From Stomorhina lunata (taxonomy: Eukaryota > Arthropoda > Insecta > Diptera > Rhiniidae), in contig OW121744.1 of NCBI GenBank assembly GCA_933228675.1, positions 98,084,526 to 98,148,525 of the forward strand: a DNA stretch of 64,000 nt, given 5' to 3'. This document shows positions 1 through 63,684 of this stretch, one piece after another (position 1 is the stretch's first letter; the number at the start of each line of letters is the position of its first letter). The notes beneath the pieces were generated by a model that searched no databases, was not told where the DNA came from, and was given only the letters and a program-made list of their open reading frames with translations. The translations under genes and the position numbers were made by a program.

Positions 1-360
1 TATTTTAATTTTTGAAACAAAATAGTCGGTTTAATATTTTTCTTTAAAAAATTGTTCGATTACACTGCTCTGCAGCCAAATCCTTCTTTTAATAAAACTA
101 TGTGGACTACATGGATTTTGATGCGCTAAACTCAGATCCGTTGTCGGTTTTTTTCCATCAGATCTGAATTTTTTTTTTATGGGAGTGGCAAATTTTTTCC
201 CTTAAATTAGTCAGGTACGGAGACCTATTTCATCCTAACTCGAGAACGACTCATCCGATTTTCAAAATTAAAACTCTTGAAGATGCATAACAAACTTGCA
301 TTTATTTTAGTCTGATATAATTTTTCTGTATCTCTTATCGTTTTGGAGTTATTTAGAAAT
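1..360. other. unassigned AT-rich sequence, possibly transposon-derived
   Basis: No open frame. The passage CGAGAACGACTCATCCGATTTTC near 240-262, given here as GAGAACGACTCATCC and GATTTTC, resembles sequence at 63735-63760 (AAGAACGG then CTCACCTATCC) in style typical of dispersed insect repeats. No firm assignment. Confidence 0.25.
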
Positions 361-2990
361 TAATGGAGAAAAAATTTTTTATTTAAAGGAAAGACAAAAA
401 GTTTTCTACAGAAAATTGTTCGATAATAAAAGTATTTTGTATAAAATTGTTTGATTCTTCATGATTTTTAATAGAAAATTGCTCAATTACAAAAGCTTTT
501 TATAAAATATTGTTCGATTATAACAGATTTCCCTAAACAATACATGTATAACAGTTTTTGCAAAAAAATAATAGCTCTAGGAAACATTTTTCGATTTTAA
601 AAGTTTTTTTTATAAAATATTGTTCAACTTTAATATTTTTTGCAAAAATTTTTTTGATTATAACAGTTTCTCCAATAAATTAAATTAATAGTTTTTTTTT
701 AACATTATTCCACTAAAATAGCTTGCTTTAAAATATTGTAAAATTATAACAGTTTTTTATAAAAAAAAATGTTCAAATATAACAGTTTTTTTCCATAAAA
801 TTATAGGAAAATTTTTCGATTCTAACAGTTTCTCCAGAAATTTCTTCGATTATAACAACTTTTTTAAAATACTGTACATTGATAACAGTTTTCTATAGAA
901 AATTTTTTGATTATAACAGTTTTCTTAAGAACATTTTTTGATTATATAAATTTCCTAAAACAAATGGTTTGATTATAACAGCTTTGCACATTTAAAATTT
1001 TTTGATTATAACAGTTTTCTATATAAAATTGTTTGATTATAACAGTTTTCAATTGAAAAATGTTTGATTATATCAGATTCGATTATCATAGTTTTGAACT
1101 AAAAAAAATTTCTCGAATATAACAAATTCTATAGAAAATTGTATTATAATAGTTATCTATAAAAAATGATATTATAACAGTTTTCAACAAAAAATTCTTC
1201 TTTTCCTGAAAAATTGTTAGATTATAACAGTTTTCATTAGAAATTTTTTTTCTATATTAACATTTTGATATGAAAATTTTTTTATAGAACAAATTTTGGT
1301 AAGAAAATTTTTCTATAGCAAAAATTTTGATATGAATATTTTTAAATTCAAATAAATTTGTTATGTATAACAGTTTTAGTAAAAAAATAAAAGCTCTAGA
1401 AAACATTTTTCGATTTTAAAAGTTTTCTATAAAATATTGTTTAACTTTAATATTTTTTGCAAAAATTTTTTTGATTATAACAGTTTCTCCAATAAATTAA
1501 ATTAATAGTATTTTTTAAAACATTGTTCGACTATAATAGCTTGCTTTAAAATATTGTAAAATTATAACAGTTTTTTATAAAAAAAATATTCAAATATAAC
1601 AGTTTTTTCCATAAAATTATAGGAACATTTTTCGATTCTAACAGTTTCTTTAGAAATTTCTTCGATTATAACAACTTTTTTAAAATACTGTTCATTGATA
1701 ACAGTTTTCTATAGAAAATTTTTTGATTATAACAGTTTTCTTAAGAAAATTTTTTGATTATAAAAATTTCCTATAAAAAAAATTGTTTGATTATAACAGC
1801 TTTTCACATTTAAAATTTTTTGATTATAACAGTTTTCTATATAAAATTGTTTGATTATAACAGTTTTCAATTGAAAAATGTTTGATTATATCAGACTCGA
1901 TTATCATAGTTTTGAACTAAAAAAAAATTTCTCGAATATAACAAATTCTATAGAAAATTTTATTATAATAGTTATCTAAAAAAAATGATATTATAACAGT
2001 TTTCAACAAAAAATTCTTCTTTTTCTGAAAAATTGTTGAATTATAACAGTTTTCAATAGAAATTTTTTTTCTATATTAACATTTTGATATGAAAATTTTT
2101 TTATAGAACAAATTTTGGTAAGAAAATTTTTCTATAGCAAAAATTTTGATATGAATATTTTTAAATTCAAATAAATTTGTTATGTATAACAGTTTTAGTA
2201 AAAAAATAAAAGCTCTAGAAAACATTTTTCGATTTTAAAAGTTTTCTATAAAATATTGTTTAACTTTAAAATTTTTTGCAAAAATTTTTTTGATTATAAC
2301 AGTTTCTCCAATAAATTAAATTAATAGTATTTTTTAAAACATTGTTCGACTATAATAGCTTGCTTTAAAATATTGTAAAATTATAACAGTTTTTTATAAA
2401 AAAAATATTCAAATATAACAGTTTTTTCCATAAAATTATAGGAACATTTTTCGATTCTAACAGTTTCTCTAGAAATTTCTTCGATTATAACAACTTTTTT
2501 AAAATACTGTTCATTGATAACAGTTTTCTATAGAAAATTTTTTGATTATAACAGTTTTCTTAAGAAAATTTTTTGATTATAAAAATTTCCTATAAAAAAA
2601 TTTGTTTGATTATAACAGCTTTTCACATTTAAAATTTTTTGATTATAACAGTTTTCTATATAAAATTGTTTGATTATAACAGTTTTCAATTGAAAAATGT
2701 TTGATTATATCAGACTCGATTATCATAGTTTTGAACTAAAAAAAAATTTCTCGAATATAACAAATTCTATAGAAAATTTTATTATAATAGTTATCTAAAA
2801 AAAAATGATATTATAACAGTTTTCAACAAAAAATTCTTCTTTTTCTGAAAAATTGTTGAATTATAACAGTTTTCAATAGAAATTTTTTTTTCTATATTAA
2901 CATTTTGATATGAAAATTTTTTTATAGAAAAAATTTTGGTAACAAAATTTTTCTATAGAAAAAATTTTGATGTGGATATTTTTAAATACA
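361..2990 (+). repeat. degenerate 31 bp satellite organised in an 819 bp higher-order repeat
   Basis: The best-preserved basic unit is 31 bp: TTTTCTATAGAAAA plus a spacer of the type TTTTTGATTATAACAG. Superimposed on it is an 819 bp period: AGCTCTAG recurs at 573, 1392 and 2211 with the same flanks. Copies 2 (about 1360-2180) and 3 (about 2180-2998) are nearly identical; copy 1 (about 540-1360) is more diverged. No gene is seen. Confidence 0.85.
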
Positions 2991-5180
2991 AACAATTTTG
3001 AGATGAAAATTTTTCCATAGAAAAAATTTTGATATGAAAATTTTTCCATAGAAAAAATTTTGATATGAAAATTTTTCCATAGAAAAAATTTTGATATGAA
3101 AATTTTTCCATAGAAAAAATTTTGATATAAAAATTTTTCTGTAGAAAAAAATTTGATTTAACAATTTTTCCATAGAAAAAATTTTGATACAAAAATTTTT
3201 CTGTAGAAAAAAATTTGGTTTAAAAATTTGGCTATAGAAAAAATTTTGATATCAAAAATTTTGGTATGGAAAAAATTTTGATATGAAAATTTTAATTTCA
3301 TTTTTTTTCTATACAAAAATTTTCAGAAAACTTTGATATGAAAAATTTATCAACAAAATAAAAAAATTTTGATATAAAATTTTTGTATACAAAAAATTTT
3401 GATTTCTATAGAAAAAATTTTGATATGATAGTTTTTCCACAGAAAAAATTTTCATATAAAAATTTTTCTATGAAAAAAATTTTGATATAAAAATTTTTCT
3501 ATATAAAAAATTTTGATATGAAAATTTTTCTATTTAAAAAATTTTGATATAAAAATTTTGATATGAAATTTTTTCTATACAAAAAATTTGATATAAGAAT
3601 TTATCAACAGAAAAAATTTTTATATGAAAATTTTTCTGTAAAAAAAATATTGATATGAAAATTTTTCTACAGAAAAAATTTTGATATGAAAATTTTTCTA
3701 TAGACATAATTTTGATATGAAATTTTTTATATAGAAAAAATTTTGATATGAAAATTTTTCTATAGAAAAAATTTTGATATGAAAATTTTTCTATAGAAAA
3801 AATTTTGATATGAAAATTTTTCTATAGAAAAAAATTCTGATATGAAAATTTTTTTCTTCTTAACAAAAATATTTTGATATGAACATTTTTTTTACAGAAA
3901 AAAATTTTGATATGAAAATTTTTCTAAAAAAAACTTTGATATGAAAATTTTTCTGTTAAAAAAAAATGATATGAAACTTTTTCTATAGAAAAAATTTTAA
4001 TATAAAAACTTTTCTAAAGAAAAATTTTGATTTTGAAATTTTTTTATAGAAAAAATTTTTATAAAAAATTATTTCTTAGAAAAAATTTTGATATGAAAAT
4101 TTTTCTATAGAAAAAATTTAGATATGAAAATTTTTCTGTAGAAAAAAATTTTGATATGAAAATGTTTCTTAACAAAAATATTTTGATATGCAAATTTTTC
4201 TACAGAAAAAAAATTTGATATGAAAATTTTTCTACAGAAAAAAATTTGATATGAAAATTTTTCTAAAGAAAAACTTTGAAATGAAAATTTTTCTATAAAA
4301 AATTTTAATATAAACATTTTTCTATAGAAAAATTTTGATTTTGAAATTAATTTATAGAAAAATTCTGATTTTGAAATTTTTTTATCGAAAAAATTTTGAT
4401 AAAAAATTTTATATCTTAGAAAAAATTTTGATATAAATATTTTTCTATAGAAGAAAAATTATGATATGAAAATTTTTCTATAGAAAAAAAAAATTTGAAA
4501 TGAAAATTTTTCTACAGAAAAAAATTTTGATATAAAAATTTTTCTGTAGAAAAAAATTTAGATATGAAAATTTTTCTAAACAAAAATATTTTGATATGAA
4601 AATTTTTCTACCGGAAAAAATTATGATATAAAACTTGGATATGAAAATTTTTCTGTAAAAAAAAATGATATGAAACTTTTTCCATAGAAAAAATTTTGAT
4701 ACGAAAATTTTTCAATAGAAAACACTTAGATGTGAAAATTTTTCTATAGAAATTTCTATAAAAATTTTTTTATTTTTTTGTGATTTTTTTAAATTATTTC
4801 TATAGACAAAATTTTAATATGAATTTTTTTGTAAAGAAAAAATTTTTGTTATAAAAAGTGTGTATTTATTCCCAGAATTTTTGCTATAGAAAAATGTTTA
4901 TATCTAAAATTTTTTATCGACAAATTTTTATATCAAAATTTTTCTATAGAAAACATTTTGATAAAAAATTTTCTATAGAAAAAATTTTGATATCAAAATT
5001 TTTCTATAGAATAAATATTTATAAAAAGTAAAAAAAAAATGTTAACATCAATTTTTTTTTAATTAATATTTGATATGAAAATTTTTCGATAAAAAAATTT
5101 TTGATATAAAAATTTTTAGATAAAATAATTTAAGATATAAAAGATTAAAATAAAAATTTTTCTATAGAAAAAATGTTGGT
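2990..5180 (+). repeat. 31 bp satellite, GATATG subtype
   Basis: About 70 units of AAAATTTTTCTATAGAAAA followed by AATTTTGATATG, with period 31 and considerable divergence at the right end (4750-5180). Short frames of Lys/Phe/Ile codons in it are by-products of the repeat. Confidence 0.85.
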
Positions 5181-6720
5181 AAAAAAATACACACTTTCCT
5201 AATTGTAATGACACTTCTGCGGACTTTAACAGAAATCGAATCCAAAATTTCATGACTTGATGGGAAAACTTACTACTAATACTAACGTTAAACTCCAGTT
5301 GCCGGAAGTTAAGGTTTGTATTAGGAACCTTGTCTGTGATCTCCTAAGCTAACTTGAAGAGGTTGGTCTGTCTGAAGGCAGATTCTATCTGACTGCTATT
5401 GCAAAAATATTTCGGTGACTAGGAGGAGAAGATAGAGTCCATGAAACTGGACTTGCTCAGCTCTAACGTACAGTTAATAGCGAACTGTGGGCTTTTATTC
5501 TTTGGAAACCTATCTGGTCTTTTTTTCTAGGAAAGATGCTTTCTAAATATGTTCCGTCTGTTAAACCTTTCTCAATATGTCTTGGAAAATTTCCTTTGTT
5601 AAGAAGAATTTTTTCTAGAAAAGTTGCTCCCGTTAAGAAAAACTTTTCTATAGCAAAGTTTGTTTTGCCTTAGGGAAACTTTTATTAGAAAAGTTCATTA
5701 TATTAAGGGAACCTTTCTCAATAAAAGTTTCTTTTGCTGTTGAAGGGAGCTTTCTTGATAATGTTCACAATTCTTTAAAAAGATTAAACTAAAAAAAACA
5801 TTCATTTTTTCTAATTCTAGTTAACCGATTTTGAGGGCTTTACCTTAGAAAATATTTGAGTGTATTCCAATGAAGAAAAGCCATTGAACTATAAGAAAAC
5901 CGCTTAGAAGTGCATATAGAAAAAAAGAAACTACAAACAAAACAAAAAACGAAACTGCATAATCAAAACAACATTAAAAGAAAAACGGCCATCACACTAG
6001 ACGACTTCCCTTTTGCAAACGTAACATGTCTGGACATGCAACGTCATGTTAAAAAAAACCAACAAACTTGCAAGAAATTAAAATAAAAACGATAGTTAAG
6101 ATATACTAGATGGCACACTTATGGAAAATGTTGGTGATTTTCCGAAACTCGAAGAAAATACAAATAGGGAGAGCAAAGAATTCAACAACACTTGACCACA
6201 ATGAAGGATATTTCTAAGCTTGTTAAGGACTTTTGCCTAATAGCAGTTAGTATGCATTGAACTTCGTTAACCTCAACAGTTAAAAGCGCTCAAAAAATTT
6301 TGGTATTAAAATTTCGAAGAGGCTAAGAAGAAAAAGGAAGTGCTTAAGCAAAGGCCTGGTGGTGGTGGGGTGGGTTAAAGCAACAAATCTTGGCTGCATT
6401 TCAGCAAATCAATAAAAAAAATAGTGCAACGTTAAATGGGCTGCAATAGCAAACAAAATGAAAACCGGCCAAAATTGAAAGCAGCTGACATCAGTCAAGG
6501 ATATAAACAAGCAACAAGAAAACTGAAATTTTTATAATTGAATTAAAAAAGAAAAATATGTAGTTAAGGTGGGTTTTTTTCATTTGAATACATTTAATTA
6601 TAAACTTAATAAAATTTTGTTATTTTTAGGATTTTCTATAGATTCTTGCGGAAAAAATTTTCTAAAAACTTTGCAGTTTTACAGCATTAGCATTACCTTA
6701 ACTTTAACTTCCATGTTAAT
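5181..6720 (+). other. unique sequence upstream of stum
   Basis: No convincing coding exon. 5215-5520 has higher complexity, and broken frames there faintly recall the C-terminal zinc-knuckle end of a jockey-type LINE (TCSAL, then GFYSLETYL), too weak to call. 5560-5760 has scattered GGAAAC and CTTTCT motifs. The region next to 6721 should hold the 5' UTR and possibly the promoter or an upstream non-coding exon; a pyrimidine tract with TTTTTAG at about 6625-6631 and TTTTACAG at 6677-6684 are possible acceptors. Confidence 0.4.
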
Positions 6721-57065
<50,345 letters not shown>

Positions 57066-57643
57066 GGAATGTATGAAAAACGTCCTTCCATACTACGCAG
57101 CGACTTTACAACAGAAAGAAGGAAACTTAATGTTAAATTCCAAAAGTAAACAAAAATGTCTACCAATTTTAACAAAAAACGAACAATTGTTATAACTTCC
57201 AATTTTGAGCAAAATTAAATTTAAACGAAAATATCTACTGTCAAACGAAAAACGTCTACCAATATCAAAACTTTGTTTTCCCCTTTTTTCAAAGATAAAA
57301 CAAGTTTTCCATTAGCTAAAATATTAGAAAATCTAAGTTTAAATCAAAATATGATAGAAAAATTAAACATTTTTTTTAATGTTACCAAAGGTATTTTTGA
57401 AAATGACCATTATTTTATAAACTAAAAAAAATCTTTAAAATTTTGTATATAGAAATCTATGAATAAGATGTAATTATTTTATTGAAAAATTAGAGTTAAG
57501 ATTAGGGTTAGGGTAATACTTACTATGAAAATCCAAGTGCACTTATTTTTAAGCTTTAAGCAAAACAAATAGTAAAACCAAAAATTATTATCATTTTAAA
57601 TAAGATTTAGAAAAAATCTAATTATGTTTACAATTTACATGAA

Positions 57644-57670
57644 AATAAAACTTTAAACAATAAAAATAAA
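57644..57670 (+). promoter_or_regulatory. candidate polyadenylation signals of stum
   Basis: Two AATAAA hexamers (57644-57649 and 57665-57670) lie about 600 bp after the stop codon, just before a satellite array begins at about 57720. AATAAA is common in AT-rich DNA, so this is only a plausible 3' end. Confidence 0.3.
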
Positions 57671-57719
57671 ATTACTAAATGACCATATGAATTTCCAAAA
57701 TGTGTTTTCTTTTCATTTT

Positions 57720-58660
57720 AGAATTAAAATTTTTCATATAAAAAATGTTTCTATAAAAAATTTTTCATATAAAATATTTTTATAGAAAATTTTTCATATA
57801 AAAAATTTTTCTATACAAAATCTTTCATATAAAAAATTTTTCTATCCTTTTTCTATAGAAAATTTTTCATATAAAAAATTTTTCTATAGAAAATTTTTCA
57901 TATAAAAAATTTTTCTATAGAAAATTTTTCATATAAAAAATTTTTCTATAGAAAATTTTTCATATAAAAAATTTTTCAATAGAAAATTTTTCATATAAAA
58001 AATTTTTCTATAGAAAATTTTTCATATAAAAAACTTTTCTATAGAAACATTTTTTATATGAAAAATTTTTTATATGAAAAATTTTCAATAGAAAAATTTT
58101 TTATATGCAAAATTTTTCATATAAAAATTTTTCTATAGAAAATTTTTCATATAAAAAATTTTTCTATAGAAAATTTTTCATATACAAAATTTTTCATATA
58201 AAAAAAATTTCTATAGAAAATTTTTCATATAAAACATTTTTCTATAGAAAATTTTTCATATAAAACATTTTTCTATAGAAAATTTTTCATATCAAAAATT
58301 TTTCTATAGAAAATTTTTCATATAAAAAATTTTTCTATAGAAAATTTTTCATATAAAAAATTTTGCTATAGCAAATTTTTCATATAAAAAATTTTTCTAT
58401 ACAAAATTTTTTATATAAAAAATTAAAAAAATTTTCATATAAAAAAAATTTTCTGTAGAAAATTTTTCATATGAAAAATTTTTCTATAGCAAATTTTTCA
58501 TATAACAAATTTTTTTTAAAGAAAATTTTTCATATAAAAAATTTTTGTATATAAAATTTTTCATATAAAAAATTTTTGTATATAAAATTTTTCATATAAA
58601 AAATTTTTCTATATAAAATTTTTCTCTATAGAAAATTGTTCATATAAGAATTTTTTCTAT
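57720..58660 (+). repeat. 31 bp satellite, CATATAAAAA subtype
   Basis: About 30 units of TTTTCTATAGAAAA with a spacer of the type TTTTTCATATAAAAAAT. It starts just after the candidate poly(A) signals of stum. Confidence 0.9.
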
Positions 58661-58759
58661 GGTCTCGAGTCTTCTCAAACATTTTTATAGACTTCTCAAA
58701 CATTTTTAAGAAAAATTTCGGTCTGACAGAAGAGTGGACGCCAAGTCCTTTATCGACTT

Positions 58760-60560
58760 TTTTCAAATTTTAATATATTCTTTATGGGGACGTTTTTAAA
58801 ATTTATAGGGAAATTTTTAAAATGTTACTATAAAGTGAAAATTTCAACATTTTGAATGTTAATTTTCAAAATTTTACTATTTTTAAAGGGACATTTTTAA
58901 AATTTCACTATTTTTTTAATGAAATTTTAAAAATTTAAATTTTTTGCAAAATTTCACTTTTTTTATATGAAACTTTTAAAAATTTCACTATTTTCATAGG
59001 GAACTTATTAAAATTTCTCTATTTTTATAGGGAAATATTCAAAATTTCACTATTTTAATAGGGAAATTAAAAAAAACAAAATTTTTACAGGGAAAATTTC
59101 GAAATTTTTATAGGGAAATTTTCAAAATTTCACTGTTTTTATAGGGAAAAGTTAAAAAATTTCACTATTTTTATAGAGAATTTAAAAAAAATCACTATTT
59201 TTATAAAGAACTATTTTTAAATGGAAATTTCACTTCTTTATAACAAATTTTCAAAATTTCACTATTTTTAATAGGGAAATTCTTAAAATTTCACTATTTT
59301 AAAGAGAAATTTAAAAAAATTTTCAAAATTTCATTTTTTGTATAACAAATTTTGAAAATATCATATTTTCATAGCGAAATTTTTAAAATTTCACTATTTT
59401 TATAGGGAAATTTAAAAAATTTTACTATTTTTATAGGGAAATTAAAAAAATTTCACTATTTTTATAGGGTATTTTAAAAAATTTCACTATTTTTTTAAGG
59501 GAAATTTTTCAAAATTTCACTATTTTTATAGGGAAGTTAAAAAAATTTTCAAAATTTCATTTTTTTTATGAAAATTTTGAAATATCACTATTTTTATATG
59601 GAAATTTTTTAAATTTCACTATTTTTATAGGGAAATTAAAAACATTTCACTAGTTTTCTAGGGAAATTTTAAAATTTTTACTATTTTTTGGAAAATTTTC
59701 AAAATTTCCCTATTTTTGTAGGAAAATTTTTAAAAATTTCACTATTTATATTGAGAAATTTGTAAAATTTCACTATTTTTCTAGGGAAATTTTCAAAATT
59801 TCACTATTTTTATAGGAAAATTTAAAAAATTTCACTATTTTTATTGGGAAATTTAAAAAATTTCACTATTTTTATATGGAATTTAAAAAAATTTCACTAT
59901 TTTCAAAGGAAAATTTTCATAATTTCACTATTTTTCTAGGGAAATTTTCAAAATTTCAAATTTTCTAAAGAAATTTTAAGTTTTTACCTATTTTTATAGG
60001 GAAATTTTTAAAATTTCACTATTTAGATAGGGAAATTTTCAAATTTTCTAGGAAATTTTCAAAATTTCATTATTTTTATAGGGAATTTTAAAAAAATTCA
60101 CTATTTTTAAAGGGTAATTTTCAAAATTTCACTATTTTTCTAGGGATATTTTCAAAATTTCACAATTTTTATAGGGAAATTTAAAAAAAAATTCACTATT
60201 TTCACAGTGAAATTTGAAAAATTTCACTATTTAGATAGGGAATTTTCAAAATTTCACTATTTTTCTAGGGAAATTTTCAAAATTTCATTATTTTTATAGG
60301 GAATTTTAAAAACTTTCACTATTTTTAAAGGGAAATTTTCAAAATTTCACTATTTTTATAGGGAAATTTAAAAAAAAATTTCACTATTTTTACAGAGAAA
60401 TTTGAAAAATTTCACTAATTTTATAGGGAAATTTACAAAATTTCACAATTTTTTAGAAAATTTTTAAAAATTACTTTATTTTTATTTTAAGAAATTTAGG
60501 GAAATTTTTTAAATTTCTTTATTTTAATATTTTATGAGGAATTTTTGACTTTTTCAGGGC
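58760..60560 (+). repeat. 31 bp satellite, TATAGGGAAATTTT subtype
   Basis: Same unit type as in stum intron 6 (CACTATTTTTATAGGG then AAATTTTCAAAATTT), but much more degenerate, with frequent indels. Confidence 0.85.
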
Positions 60561-61489
60561 ATGTTTTAAAAATTTAACTCAGAATTAAAAATTCATTAAA
60601 TAAAACTCACATTTTCCATTATCATTTGATAAATATAGTTTTCCGCTTTATTTCAGTTTTTCTTCTGTTTTGTTTTTTTATATGACAGATAATTTTGTAA
60701 TTAAGTTCTTGTGGTTTTTTAATTAAATACGAAATAAATTTTATATTTTTTTATGCAGAATTTCTTTAGTTTATTTATTAAGTTATACCATAGCTAAGAA
60801 AAGCTAAAAATTATATTTGTTTTAAGAGTTTTGTTTAATTATTTAGGCTTTAAGGAATAATAACTAAAAATTAAGGGCAATAAAAAAAGATAATTTACAA
60901 AAGAATTAAGATGTAAATAAATTACATATAAAAAGAGAGAATTCAGTTTAGAGACGAAAAACTCAAATTATAAACAAAAATATACATAACTTATTTTAGG
61001 TTTTTCCTTTTGATAAATATATAAAATTTTATATAAAAACTAAAATTAGACTAAAACATAAAAAAAGGTACCAAAAAATAAAATCAAAATTAAATAAATT
61101 AAACGTTTTTTCGAACGCGAATTATAAATAGGATCACACTTAGTTATTTAGATGATTTTTCTTTTTTTTTCTAAAACTTTTTTATAAATAAAACTAAAAG
61201 CTAAATTAATTATTATTGTTGTTTTTTCTATTTTTTTACAAATTATAAAATATTTGGTGAGAAGCAAATTTTTTTTTAAAAAATATAATACAAAACATTA
61301 AATATTTCGTTAAACTTATGTTTTTCTTTCAAAATTAAATGAGTATCTATTGAGCGTAGAAATTTGAAAATTTTATTAAAATCAAGAGGGAAAAATGGCA
61401 CTAAAATTTACTAATGAATACAAATTTTTGTAATTTTCTCAAATTTTTCAGGCTCGAATTCATTAAATAGTATTATTTTTGCCCATTCC
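60561..61489. other. unique AT-rich intergenic or 3' UTR sequence
   Basis: No coding signal. If the candidate - strand exon at 63532-63613 is real, this could be distal 3' UTR. Confidence 0.3.
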
Positions 61490-62400
61490 TTATAGAAAAG
61501 TTTACATTGGTAAACTTTTTCTATAGAAAAATTCACATTGGTGAAGTTTTTCTATAGAAAAATTCACATTGGTGAAGTTTTTCAATAGAAAAATTCACAT
61601 TGGTGAAGTTTTTCTATAGAAAAATTCATATTGGTGAAGTTTTTCTATAGAAAAATTCACATTGGTGAAGTTTTTCTATAGAAAAATTCACATTGGTGAA
61701 GTTTTTCTATAGAAAAATTCACATTGGTGAAGTTTTTCTATAGAAAAATTCACATTGGTGAAGTTTTTCTATAGAAAAATTCACATTGGTGAAATTTTTC
61801 TTTAAAAAAATTCACATTGGTGAAGTTTTTCTTTAGAAAAATTCACATTGTTGAACTTTTTCTTTAGAAAAATTCTCATTGGTGAACTTTTTCTTTAGAA
61901 AAATTCACATTGGTGAAGTTTTTCTATAGAAAAATTCACATTGTTGAACTTTTTCTTTAGAAAAATTCACATTGGTGAAGTTTTTCTATAGAAAAATTCA
62001 CATTGTTGAACTTTTTCTTTAGAAAAATTCACATTGGTGAAGTTTTTCTATAGAAAAATTCACATTGGTGAAGTTTTTCTATAGAAAAATTCACATTGGT
62101 GAACTTTTTCTTTAAAAAAATTCACATTAGTGAACTTTTTATTTAGAAAAATTCACATTGGTGAAATTTTTCTTTAGAAAAATTCGCATTGGTGAAATTT
62201 TTCTTTAAAAAAATTCACATTGGTGAAGTTTTTCTTTAGAAAAATTCACATTGTTGAACTTTTTCTTTAGAAAAATTCTCATTGGTGAACTTTTTCTTTA
62301 GAAAAGTTCAAATTATCGAACTTTTTGTTTAGAAAAATTCACGTTGGTGAAATTTTTCTTCAGAAAAATTCACATTGGTGAACTTTTCTTTGGAAAAATT
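61490..62400 (+). repeat. 31 bp satellite with two dyads, TTCACATTGGTGAA subtype
   Basis: About 29 units of TTTTTCTATAGAAAAA then TTCACATTGGTGAAG. Each unit has two inverted repeats: TTTTCTATAGAAAA and TTCAC/GTGAA with a 4 bp loop. CTTTAG variants cluster after 61790. Confidence 0.92.
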
Positions 62401-63531
62401 AACTTTTGTTCAATGAAAAGATATATAAAATGGACCCAATTCTAAAAATTTTGAAAATTTCAAAAATTTGTATAAAAAGTTTGAACAAATAAGTTTAAAA
62501 AAAAAGGATCAAAATATAAAAATATTGAGTATGGAATAATTATGATGATATTGAATATAAGTATCTTCGATTTGTTTTTCTTTAATTATTAGAAAGTTTT
62601 GGTTTTCTTTCAAGACTTAAATAGCTAACGGACGTATGTTTTTTAAATATATTTGAAATTCTATTTTATTTCTATTCATAGATTTTTTTTATAACTTTAG
62701 TTTCCGAAACTTTTTTTTTTACCGAAAAATACATATATATTTGTCTTTCTTTAATTTTTAGGTCGATTTTAGCATCAAAATAGTTCTGTTTTTCTTTTCT
62801 AAAATTTTCATTTTTATAACATTTCCTTTTTTTTCAAATTCAAAATATTTCTGAAATTTTGAAAGTACATATTTTGTTATTTTAATCAAATCCTTGTTTG
62901 TTATTTAATTTATTGTTTGGGTTTTTTTGTTTTGTAATAAATCGTTATACTTTTCTTTTATATTTTAAAGATTTGTAATCGTAAATAATGTTTTTTATTA
63001 TTATTTCTTTGTTTTATGATTAAATATATTTAAATATATATTTTATAAAATATATAAAGCTAGACACATAAAGATTTTCAATATCGTTTTGAAATCTGTG
63101 AACATTTTGTTTTGCACGCTTAGTTTTCTTCCAACATAAATTCTTTCAATTTAAATGAAAGTTTCTTTCTAAAAAATTATATTGAATACAAAAACCAAAA
63201 TTAGGTTTAACTGAAATATTTCAATACAAAATCTTGCGAAAGTTAACTTCATTCTAAACTCCAGAATTTGGTCGGTTTTTTTTCAAGACAGAAACTTAAA
63301 GTTTATTTTTTAATTAATTTCAATATTTAAACGCCGTTTTCTTGTCAAAATTGTTAAAAAATAAAATAATTTGATGCGGTTGTTGTCAGTTTTGCTGGTT
63401 GTTTGGTTTCATTTGGTTTTCAATAATTATATTTTATTTTTCACACAGTCATGGAAGTCTCTTGAATTCCGTTTTGGTTGTTCTGAAAGGTTTATTCGAT
63501 TCTTTAGTTTAATTTGTCCTCTTCCTCGTTT
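62401..63531. other. unique AT-rich intergenic or 3' UTR sequence
   Basis: Homopolymer-rich with no exon. A + strand frame at 63371-63601 overlaps the - strand candidate exon and has no recognisable product. Confidence 0.3.
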
Positions 63532-63613
63532 TTATGAAATAACACATTTTTCATTGTTGCCGCTGATATTTACTTGTTCCAGATTGCGGGCAATTTCATG
63601 ATCATCTTCGATA
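63532..63613 (-). CDS. candidate last coding exon of a convergent gene, ends in a CaaX-like motif
   Basis: On the - strand a T-rich acceptor ending TTTCTTTCAG (63614 and up) is followed by an open stretch with one leading base and 26 codons: IEDDHEIARNLEQVNISGNN then EKCVIS, stop at 63532-63534. The codon variety is far above that of the surrounding AT-rich DNA, and the other two frames are broken. The C-terminal CVIS fits a CaaX prenylation box. The rest of the gene would lie beyond the right edge, and the AT-rich DNA to the left would be its 3' UTR. The gene is not recognised. Confidence 0.4.
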
Positions 63614-63684
63614 CTGAAAGAAATTAAAAATATTGAACATTTTAAAACGATTCAAAAATAAAAATTATTTGCTTTTGATCCCAG

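Noticed and set aside
2953..4317. Small - strand frames rich in Lys, Phe and Ile
   Set aside because: They are reading frames through the 31 bp satellite.
57500..57520. Telomere-like TTAGGGTTAGGG
   Set aside because: Only two near-copies in AT-rich 3' flank of stum; flies do not use this telomere repeat, so it is taken as chance.
63371..63601. 76-codon + strand frame near the right edge
   Set aside because: No recognisable protein or splice context; it overlaps a better - strand exon candidate.
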